Assembly: GCF_030848495.1 (NCBI RefSeq)
Contig: NZ_JAVDDT010000001.1
Coordinates: 186,001 to 250,000, forward strand
From: Natronospira bacteriovora
Lineage (GTDB): Bacteria > Pseudomonadota > Gammaproteobacteria > Natronospirales > Natronospiraceae
Direction: 5' to 3'
Length of the DNA stretch: 64,000 bases
Both the position numbers and the translations under genes were made by a program. The notes under the pieces are model-generated. The model saw nothing but the letters and a program-made list of their open reading frames with translations, ran no database searches and had not been told where the DNA came from. Shown here one piece after another: positions 18,202 through 24,784 of the stretch; positions within the stretch are counted from its first letter, which is position 1; each line of letters begins with the position of its first letter.

Positions 18202-18526
18202 CCTCTCGGCTCCTGATCCGGGGCATTCCGCGGTCGCTTCGCGAGATTCGGTGATTCTCTCGTCCCGTATCAATGCTTGACGGCAATAAACGGAAATCCT
18301 TGAGCTTTTGGCCGCCAAAAACCCGTCGATCGGGGGTGCCGCCGCCGTTTGAGAAAGAATCAGCAGGATTCATGCCAAATCACGCGGGAATGCCGGTGTC
18401 ATGATGGTGTCGAATCCATTGTATCCCTTCATCGGCAGGGGGAACCATGCGCATCGGGATGAGGGGGGTAATTGTCCCGGCGAGCGGGCTGCTATGCTTC
18501 CGGGGAATCGGCGGGAACAGAAAGGT
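18202..18526. other. Intergenic region between cheW and the FliK-like gene
   Basis: A 325 bp divergent intergenic region. It contains a candidate sigma-28 promoter for cheW-mcp. No convincing promoter for the rightward FliK-like gene and no RNA gene was recognised; open frames that cross it lack coding character. Confidence 0.6.
18277..18303 (-). promoter_or_regulatory. Candidate sigma-28 (FliA) promoter of cheW-mcp
   Basis: Read leftward: TCAAGGAT, 11 bases, GCCGTCAA. This compares with the E. coli FliA consensus TAAAGTTT-N11-GCCGATAA: the spacing is exact, with five of eight and six of eight bases matching. The expected transcript start is about 70 nt before the cheW ATG. Confidence 0.5.
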
Positions 18527-19918
18527 ATGAGTGACATTCGCATTTCCGACCTGCTTGCGGGTCGGGCCGGGGCAGATAAACCGCATCGCGGCGTGGCAGG
18601 CCTGCGGGCTGGCCAGGTGGTTGCTGCGAGGCTGGTTCAGCAAGGAGAGCAGATCCTGCTGCAGATCGGTCGGGACCGTCTTCCCATCCAGGCGATGACC
18701 GACAGCAGTCAGGCCATCGTCCGGGCCACGGCGCCGACAGGCGGACAGATCCCCGGGGCTGCACCACTCCATCCACCGGCGGGAACGCGGCTGGTCCTGG
18801 AGGTGCTCAACACCGGGCAGACACTGGACATGCGGGTGCTTGAGGCCCGCCCGCCACTTTCTCCTGGCGCCGCCTCTCCTGCACATGAAACTTCCCCATC
18901 AAGCACCCGTGACATTGACGCACGCCTGCGACGGCTGCCGTTACTGCTGAACCAGCAATCGGACAGCCGTGCCCTGCTGAACAGTCTGCGCGCGCTGATG
19001 CGCGCACCGGCCACACCGGATCAGCGCCTGACTGCCCTGCGCGAAGCGCTGGCCCCGATGATGCAGGCGCTCAGAACACCCACCGAGCTCTCCACCCCGG
19101 CGGGCGTTTCAAGCGCTGTTGCAGACAGCGGCCTGAACACGGAAAAACGCCTGATGGCCGCCATTGCCCAGTCACGTGGTGCCCAGGGTCCGGCCTCCGA
19201 CCCATTGACGAGGGACTGGAAGGCCGCGCTGGGCCGCAGCCTCATGAACCTGCACACCGCGGAAAGAGAGGGGCGCCTGCCACCACCACGGGTGAATGCC
19301 ACCCGGCCTGGCAGCGAACGTCCCCAGACATCGCCACCGGGTCGGGACTGGTTCCAGGGCAATCCGTCAGCCACCACACCCCGTGGTTCGACCACATCGG
19401 CGGCGGCACAGGCCACAACGGCCGGCATGCAGGGCGCCCTGCTTCGAGACCTGCCCGAGGCCTTGCGCATCATCGTCCGCCAGATTGAAGGGGCCATGGC
19501 GCGCAGTGAACTGCACCAGCTGGCCTCCAGCAACCCGGAAAGCGAGAGCGGGCGCAGTCAACTCTGGTTCGAAATCCCGGTATCCCGTCAGAACAGTGAT
19601 GACATCTGGCAGTTTCTGCTGGAAGAAAGGCGGCGCAAGGACAGCGATGAAATGGAGAGCTGGACGGTAACCGTTGGTGTGACGATCCCCGAGCTGGGCC
19701 CCTTCCATGCACGCCTGCGACTCAGGGGCGAACGCATTTCCATCCACCTCTACGCCCATCGGACCGAAACGCTGGAAACCATGCGCCAGTCACTGGATCA
19801 CTTTCGCGAAAGGCTGAGAGACGCCGGCCTGACCCTGGAACGCCTTCAGCTCAGTGCCGGCAGCCCCTCCCTGCCGGACGCCCCCTTTCCCCACAGCAGC
19901 TTCAGGGGTCGCGCATGA
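18527..19918 (+). CDS. Second FliK-like hook-length control protein
   Basis: A 463-residue protein. The middle (about residues 90-330) is low-complexity and rich in Ala, Pro, Arg and Ser. The C-terminal part from about 325 (LRIIVRQIEGAMARSELHQL, then WFEIPVSRQNSDDIWQFLLEE and IPELGPFHARLRLRGERISIHLYAH) resembles the FliK C-terminal/FlgD-like domain. FliK proteins bind the FlhB C-domain to switch export specificity. This copy is separate from fliK at 39295-40476 and is paired, with a four-base overlap, with a stand-alone FlhB C-domain gene. The start at 18527 has AAAGG upstream. It is one of only two rightward genes in the flagellar region. Its function is inferred from context. Confidence 0.7.
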   Translation: MSDIRISDLLAGRAGADKPHRGVAGLRAGQVVAARLVQQGEQILLQIGRDRLPIQAMTDSSQAIVRATAPTGGQIPGAAPLHPPAGTRLVLEVLNTGQTLDMRVLEARPPLSPGAASPAHETSPSSTRDIDARLRRLPLLLNQQSDSRALLNSLRALMRAPATPDQRLTALREALAPMMQALRTPTELSTPAGVSSAVADSGLNTEKRLMAAIAQSRGAQGPASDPLTRDWKAALGRSLMNLHTAEREGRLPPPRVNATRPGSERPQTSPPGRDWFQGNPSATTPRGSTTSAAAQATTAGMQGALLRDLPEALRIIVRQIEGAMARSELHQLASSNPESESGRSQLWFEIPVSRQNSDDIWQFLLEERRRKDSDEMESWTVTVGVTIPELGPFHARLRLRGERISIHLYAHRTETLETMRQSLDHFRERLRDAGLTLERLQLSAGSPSLPDAPFPHSSFRGRA

Positions 19919-20229
19919 GTCATCGCGGCAAGGACAAGAGCGCACCGGTGGCCGTGGCCCTGCATTACGATGGCAGCGAGGCACCGGAGGTGACCGCCAG
20001 CGGACAGCGCCTGCTGGCCGAGGAGATTCTCGCCATTGCCGAAAGCCACGGTGTTCCCATCCACAAGGATCCGGACCTTGTCCGATTCCTGGCAAGACTG
20101 GAGGTGGGGGAAAGAATTCCGAGAGAACTCTACGTGGCCGTGGCCGAGGTGATCGCCTTCGCCTACTGGCTATCGGGGAGAATGCCACCAGCAAGCGATG
20201 AGCCGGAGAATCAGGGACGCTCGCCGTGA
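19915..20229 (+). CDS. FlhB2/FlhX: stand-alone FlhB C-terminal domain
   Basis: A 104-residue soluble protein that aligns with the part of FlhB following its NPxH cleavage site: VAVALHYDGSEAPEV matches FAVALRYEPTRSDAP of the full FlhB here, and IPRELYVAVAEVIAFAYWL matches IPAQLYRAVAEVLGWVFQL. It has no membrane segments and no NPxH site of its own. Such FlhX/FlhB2 proteins can substitute for or interact with the FlhB export-gate domain. The gene overlaps the FliK-like gene by four bases (ATGA) and its 3' end overlaps the DUF2802 gene on the other strand by 19 bp. Confidence 0.85.
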   Translation: MSHRGKDKSAPVAVALHYDGSEAPEVTASGQRLLAEEILAIAESHGVPIHKDPDLVRFLARLEVGERIPRELYVAVAEVIAFAYWLSGRMPPASDEPENQGRSP

Positions 20230-20606
20230 ATGGCAACAACCAGTTTCGCCTCGCTCTGCCCCAGACCACACTGGCGTGACAGTTCCTCCGGTGTGGCTCC
20301 CGCCTTGGCCATGCGAATGGCACTGTCGTAATCGGGCCCTGAGCGGGCCTGGGATTCCACCTGTGCCTGTCGGTCGCTCAGGTGACTCATGCGACGTTCG
20401 ATGGCCCCGAGACGCTCTCCCAGTTGCAAGGCATAGGGTTGCAGCTCCGAGGTTTCGCGACGCAGCGTCTCCATGTCAGCCCGCAGTTCACGGCTCAGGG
20501 CCTCGGCAAGCCGAACCCGCCGGATTCCCACCCAGGCAAGCCCCAGCCCCAGCGCCAGGACGGCGATTACCGCGCCCCACAGCAAAACAGTAAGGTCAAA
20601 ACTCAT
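20211..20606 (-). CDS. DUF2802 family membrane-anchored protein
   Basis: A 131-residue protein: an N-terminal transmembrane helix (about residues 7-27), a coiled-coil stretch (LAEALSRELRADMETLRRE..., about 32-90), and a C-terminal motif AIRMAKAGATPEELSRQCGLGQSEAKLVVAIHG that looks like a small helix-turn-helix-type fold. This matches DUF2802, a family encoded next to cheW in polar-flagellum loci of Pseudomonas and Vibrio. Function is unknown; the position suggests a role with the chemotaxis array or the flagellar pole. Its 3' end overlaps flhB2. Confidence 0.8.
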   Translation of the reverse strand: MSFDLTVLLWGAVIAVLALGLGLAWVGIRRVRLAEALSRELRADMETLRRETSELQPYALQLGERLGAIERRMSHLSDRQAQVESQARSGPDYDSAIRMAKAGATPEELSRQCGLGQSEAKLVVAIHGERP

Positions 20607-20629
20607 GCCAGCTTCCTTCAGGGCGCCGC

Positions 20630-20851
20630 TCAGACATATTCATCGATATGCGGCCCATCATCGTCCTGATCCGGCCGATCCCGAGAGCCATCGGTATCGT
20701 CCGGTTCGGGCTCCGAAGGCTCTCGCTCCGCCTTCTCGCGGCGCTGCCGTCGCTCTTCCGCGCGACGACGACGTTCTTCATCACTCAATCCGGGATGAGT
20801 GGGATGTGTCGGCGTCACCGGCCCGGTCGGGGTCACATTATCAGCAGCCAT
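20630..20851 (-). CDS. Small highly charged protein of unknown function
   Basis: A 73-residue protein starting at 20851 with GGAGGT upstream. It consists of a Thr/Pro-rich N-terminus, a strongly charged helix (LSDEERRRRAEERRQRREKA, residues about 22-43) and an acidic tail ending in PHIDEYV. No known domain is recognised. It sits between DUF2802 and cheW genes in the same direction, a place where other polar-flagellum loci also have a small gene. The frame extends to 21154, but the upstream part has no start signal or coding character. Confidence 0.6.
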   Translation of the reverse strand: MAADNVTPTGPVTPTHPTHPGLSDEERRRRAEERRQRREKAEREPSEPEPDDTDGSRDRPDQDDDGPHIDEYV

Positions 20852-21122
20852 ATCCAAGAAACCTCCGATAAAGCGTTCGCGCCCGCCGTTGGCACCGAAA
20901 CGTCGGATACAGGGCCCATTGTGCCGCACAGTAGCCTCTGGGCCATGGTCAGGCAATGCACAAACGCGTCTGGAACGCACTTGAACTGACAGCGGCACGC
21001 GCCAGGCCCGAAAGGTAGAGGATACGGGCGGCCCGAGTGACACCGGAGCAGTCGCCCTCAGAGCGCGCCTCGCGAGAAAACTCCGGCTGGCTGCGACCAC
21101 GGATGAATGAACCAGAGAGGTT

Positions 21123-21671
21123 CTAAACCGCCTGCTTCCTGTCCTTTTCTTCATTGGGCATGAGGCGACGTACGTCCACCAGAACCGTCAGACCGTCTTC
21201 CCGTCGCACCACACCCAGAATATGCCTCGACACCTGGTTGTTCTCGAACTGCGGCGCCGGCTCGATCTCGCTGGGCCGGATATCGATGACCTCATCCACA
21301 TCATCCACCATCAGCCCCAGAACCTGATCCTCGGTTTCCAGCACGATTACCTGATGGATGCATTCCTGATCCGGCTCATCCAGCGCAAAGCGCAAACGGG
21401 TATCGATGACGGTCACGATATTGCCACGCAGATTGATCACACCCAGCACGAAATGCTCCGCGCCGGGTACAGGCGTGATGTTTCCAGCCTTGAGGATCTC
21501 CTGCACATGGGTGGCCTGAATGGCGTAGCGCTCACGCCCGAGGCGAAAGCTGACCCACTGTTCCCGGGGTTCCTGTTTGCGCTCGGCCCGCCGAGCGCTT
21601 TTCTTGCGGGCGGGAGCAGGCCTGGCTTCGGAGGCCCGGTGCTCCTGTCTGTCTTCTTCAGACATGCTCAA
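21123..21671 (-). CDS. cheW: CheW coupling protein (main operon copy)
   Basis: A 182-residue CheW protein with a basic N-terminal extension of about 38 residues (RPAPARKKSARRAERK), then the CheW core: WVSFRLGRERYAIQATHVQEIL, EHFVLGVINLRGNIVTVIDTRLRF, VLGLMVDDVDEVIDI. It links CheA and receptors in the polar array. Its ATG overlaps the parP stop by four bases. The basic extension is longer than in E. coli CheW. Confidence 0.94.
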   Translation of the reverse strand: MSMSEEDRQEHRASEARPAPARKKSARRAERKQEPREQWVSFRLGRERYAIQATHVQEILKAGNITPVPGAEHFVLGVINLRGNIVTVIDTRLRFALDEPDQECIHQVIVLETEDQVLGLMVDDVDEVIDIRPSEIEPAPQFENNQVSRHILGVVRREDGLTVLVDVRRLMPNEEKDRKQAV

Positions 21672-22249
21672 TCTCCTTGCTGACTCTCAATCGCCGCCAG
21701 CAGGCCAGGGATATCAAGCACCACCATGCTGCGATTCATGATCGTGCCGGCCAGCCAGGGGCGGCTTCCAGGCTCCTGGCGCCAGCGTACCTCATCGGCC
21801 TCCAGACTGACGGGCAAGGGCTCGGATCCCGCAATCAGAGTGAGATCACCGTCCGCCAGGTGCACAAGCCCACTGGCCCGCTCGGAGAGCGGCGGCAAAG
21901 AGCGGCGATGCGCCTCTGGCAGAATCAGACAGGCGGGATCCACGATCACCCGCGACTCTCCCTGCAGCCGGTGACGCCCCTGAAGCAGGCGATCACTGAG
22001 CCAATCCATGCCGACGGGTATCTCGTCCGTCACGGAGCGTACCTGTTCGCCGGGCAGCACCAGAATCAGATGGGCGACACCAAAGCCCCACCAATCCACC
22101 TGCGAAGGACGATCCACCCTGGTGGACTCCGGGGCCACCGGCACCGGCGCTTCCATCATCTCCACGGTCTCGTTCACCGCGCCCTCGTCATCGGCAAGCA
22201 TGTCCGCAAGATAACGGGCCAGTGGATCCTCTGGGTGGTGATCATTCAC
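21668..22249 (-). CDS. parP: ParP-like CheW-domain protein
   Basis: A 193-residue protein whose C-terminal part (from about residue 50: VDWWGFGVAHLILVLPGEQV ... RPWLAGTIMNRSMVVLDIPGLL) is a divergent CheW-like fold. In Vibrio the protein in this position, ParP, uses such an AIF domain to bind CheA, receptors and ParC and so holds chemotaxis arrays at the pole. The N-terminal 45 residues are acidic and probably disordered; known ParP proteins have longer N-termini. The gene is coupled by four-base overlaps to both parC and cheW. Assignment rests on the domain plus synteny. Confidence 0.75.
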   Translation of the reverse strand: MNDHHPEDPLARYLADMLADDEGAVNETVEMMEAPVPVAPESTRVDRPSQVDWWGFGVAHLILVLPGEQVRSVTDEIPVGMDWLSDRLLQGRHRLQGESRVIVDPACLILPEAHRRSLPPLSERASGLVHLADGDLTLIAGSEPLPVSLEADEVRWRQEPGSRPWLAGTIMNRSMVVLDIPGLLAAIESQQGD

Positions 22250-23040
22250 GAAGCCACCTCCCGCAATTGCTTGTCACTGCTCATCAAGTCCCGACAGAGG
22301 GCGTCGTAGGCCCTGGCGCCCCGGGCCTCCGGTGACAGCGTGGTCAGCGGCCGCCCCAGCCGGCTGGCTTCGCGGAAACGGGTATCCACCGGAATGACCT
22401 GTTCCCAGACGTGGGGCGCAAATTCATCACGCAGGGTATACAGACTCTGAAGGGAAGCGCGTGTACGGCGATCGAACTGGGTGGGAACGATGAGGTAATC
22501 GGGAACCACGCCGCGTGATCGGCCGATCATTTCCAGGGTGCGCAACATGCGCCGTAGACCATTGAGGGCGAGAAACTCCGTCTGCACGGGAATGACCAGC
22601 TGGTCACAGGCGGCCAGGGCATTGACCATGAGAATGCCCAGCATGGGCGGGCAGTCCAGGATGACATGATCCCATTCACCCTTCAGCCCCCCGAGACCCC
22701 GCTGCAAGACCACCCCCATTCCCGTTCGGGTGCCATACTTGCGATCCAGCACAGCCAGGGCCGGGCTGGCCGGCAGGATATCAATATCATCCGCGCCGGT
22801 GTGGCGAACCCGTGGCCCCCCGTTGACGGGCGCCTCCCCCACCGCCTTCAGAAACAGCGAATAGACACCGTCATCCGTCTGTTCCGGATCCAGGCCGAGA
22901 TAGCTACTCAGGGACGCATGGGGATCCAGGTCCACCACCAGTACGCGCTCGCCACGCTGCCTCAGAGCCCCGGCCAGGCTGATGACGGTGGTGGTCTTGC
23001 CCACGCCACCCTTCTGATTGGCGACCGCCCAGATCGTCAC
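22246..23040 (-). CDS. parC: ParC, ParA-like ATPase for polar array positioning
   Basis: A 264-residue ParA/Soj family ATPase with the deviant Walker A KGGVGKTTT at residues 10-18, the A' motif VLVVDLDPHASLS and Walker B DHVILDCPPM. In Vibrio and Pseudomonas the orthologue (ParC/Soj) next to the che genes recruits chemotaxis arrays to the flagellated pole through ParP. Four-base overlaps with motD upstream and parP downstream show one translation-coupled unit. Confidence 0.88.
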   Translation of the reverse strand: MTIWAVANQKGGVGKTTTVISLAGALRQRGERVLVVDLDPHASLSSYLGLDPEQTDDGVYSLFLKAVGEAPVNGGPRVRHTGADDIDILPASPALAVLDRKYGTRTGMGVVLQRGLGGLKGEWDHVILDCPPMLGILMVNALAACDQLVIPVQTEFLALNGLRRMLRTLEMIGRSRGVVPDYLIVPTQFDRRTRASLQSLYTLRDEFAPHVWEQVIPVDTRFREASRLGRPLTTLSPEARGARAYDALCRDLMSSDKQLREVAS

Positions 23041-23993
23041 TGCTCGCCTCCTTCATCCGGCTGGCCGGCTTCGATATCCTCGGGCAGGATGGACTCTTCC
23101 TCCTCGCCTTCCTCGAACAACTCGGTCATTTCCTGCAGACCATCCGCACCGTCGACACCACTGCCTTCGACGAACCAGCGCTCCTGGATGCGCGGATCAG
23201 CCAGCACCGTGAGCACCACCCGACGATTGCGGTTTCGGCCTTCCGGCGTTTCGTTCGTGGCCACCGGACGATGCTCACCCAGGCCAACCACGGCAAGACG
23301 CATGGGCTCAATGCCCGCATCCCGGAAGATGTGCACCACACTGGCTGCCCTGGCCGAAGACAACTCCCAGTTGGACGGAAAGCGCTCCGTGGAAATGGGC
23401 ACATTATCCGTGTGCCCTTCCACCTGGACCGGATTGGGGAATGGCAGCAACACCTCCGCGATCCGCTGGAGAATGGGTACCGCCCCGTCCGAGAGCCGGG
23501 CAACGCCACTGGGAAAGAGGATGTCGGCCTTGATCTCCACTTCGATATAGAATTCCGAGCCGCGTATCTCGATCAGATCGTCGTCAATGAGCATGGCCAT
23601 GGCCTCGCGCATTTCCTGAGCGATCTGTTCGAGGCTGGCCTGCATGGCCGAGGCCTCGTTGTAGAAATCCTGTGGCAGACCATCCGGCGGCGCCATTCCC
23701 TCCGACGCCCAGTCAATGGCACTGGTGGGCTCCTGGATCAGATCCACTTCGAAGCGAGTCTCGGATTCCGCTCGCTGATGCTCCCCGAATTGAACGGGCT
23801 GGATGGTCATGGGCTCACCCCGGAAGGCAGCCGCCAGGGACGAAGAGAGCACCCGATACTTGCCTTCATTCACCGAGGAGATGGAATACATCACCACGAA
23901 AAAGGCCAGCAGCAACACCAGCATGTCCGCATAGGGAATCGCCCAGGCTTCGTGGTTGATATGGTCTTCATGCTTTTTCTTTCGGCGAGCCAT
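23037..23993 (-). CDS. motD: MotD (MotB-type) flagellar stator protein
   Basis: A 318-residue MotB-family protein. It has a basic N-terminus (MARRKKKH), one transmembrane helix with the proton-binding aspartate in YADMLVLLLAFFVVMYS (D23), a plug/linker region, and an OmpA-type peptidoglycan-binding domain (VEGHTDNVPI, NWELSSARAASVV) around residues 180-270. The C-terminal 45 residues are very acidic. With MotC it forms an ion-conducting stator unit; the residues here fit a MotCD-type pair, and whether the ion is H+ or Na+ is not decided by this sequence. Confidence 0.9.
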   Translation of the reverse strand: MARRKKKHEDHINHEAWAIPYADMLVLLLAFFVVMYSISSVNEGKYRVLSSSLAAAFRGEPMTIQPVQFGEHQRAESETRFEVDLIQEPTSAIDWASEGMAPPDGLPQDFYNEASAMQASLEQIAQEMREAMAMLIDDDLIEIRGSEFYIEVEIKADILFPSGVARLSDGAVPILQRIAEVLLPFPNPVQVEGHTDNVPISTERFPSNWELSSARAASVVHIFRDAGIEPMRLAVVGLGEHRPVATNETPEGRNRNRRVVLTVLADPRIQERWFVEGSGVDGADGLQEMTELFEEGEEEESILPEDIEAGQPDEGGEQ

Positions 23994-24027
23994 CGGCGAC
24001 CTGCCTCCTGCCCCAAAAGGGCTTGAT

Positions 24028-24768
24028 TCAATTCAGGTAGCCCTGAAGCTTGGTCTCGATATTGCGCGGGTTCTCCCCTTCGGCAATGGAAATCAGACCG
24101 TCAATGAACATCTCCCGCGTCTGAGTCTGGTCCTTGATGGCCCGATCCAGCTTGCCGGCCATGGGGAGGAACAGCAGGTTGGCAGACGCAATGCCGTAAA
24201 TCGTGGCGACGAAGGCCGCGGCGATACCCGGCCCCAGCTTGTCCGGTTCCGCAAGGTTCTGCATCACGGCCATCAGGCCCATGACGGCCCCCACGATGCC
24301 CAGCGTCGGGGCATAGATCCCCAGGTTCTCGTAGACCTTGACCGCCTGCTTGTCGAACTCCTCGGTGGCATCCAGATCCACTTCGAGAATGCCCCGGATC
24401 ACATCCGGTTCCCCGCCATCCACCAGCAGCTGCAGCCCCTTTCTGGTGAAGGGATCCTTTTCCTCCTCGACCACGGCTTCAAGGCCGAGCAGCCCTTCCT
24501 TTCGGGCCACCTGGCTCCAGTCGACGATCTTCTGGATCAGTTTCCGACGGTCTTCCTGGGGCGGACTGAACAGCCAGATGAAGACCTTCCCGGCACGCAG
24601 GAGTGCACGCAGGGGTGTCTGAACCATCATCGCACCGAATGTACCGATGATCACGATGACGAACGCGGCACCGTTCCAGAGATTGCCAATCTCGGCACCC
24701 TTGGCGATAACACCGCCAAATACGGCGAACAGCCCGAATAGAATGCCAAGTATGGTGAGGATATCCAT
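24028..24768 (-). CDS. motC: MotC (MotA-type) flagellar stator protein
   Basis: A 246-residue MotA/ExbB-family protein with four membrane segments (about 5-22, 33-50, 147-170, 182-205) and a cytoplasmic loop carrying charged residues that contact FliG. Conserved stretches are ILGIVGAVMGLMAVMQNL and IAAAFVATIYGIASANLLFLPMAGKL. It is followed by motD after 33 bp and lies 16 bp after cheA. No other mot genes are in the window. Confidence 0.92.
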   Translation of the reverse strand: MDILTILGILFGLFAVFGGVIAKGAEIGNLWNGAAFVIVIIGTFGAMMVQTPLRALLRAGKVFIWLFSPPQEDRRKLIQKIVDWSQVARKEGLLGLEAVVEEEKDPFTRKGLQLLVDGGEPDVIRGILEVDLDATEEFDKQAVKVYENLGIYAPTLGIVGAVMGLMAVMQNLAEPDKLGPGIAAAFVATIYGIASANLLFLPMAGKLDRAIKDQTQTREMFIDGLISIAEGENPRNIETKLQGYLN

Positions 24769-24784
24769 CTGCTACGCCTCGGCC

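Noticed and set aside
20852-21122. Upstream extension of the small charged gene to 174 residues
   Set aside because: The extension has no ribosome-binding site or protein-like pattern, while the start at 20851 has GGAGGT.
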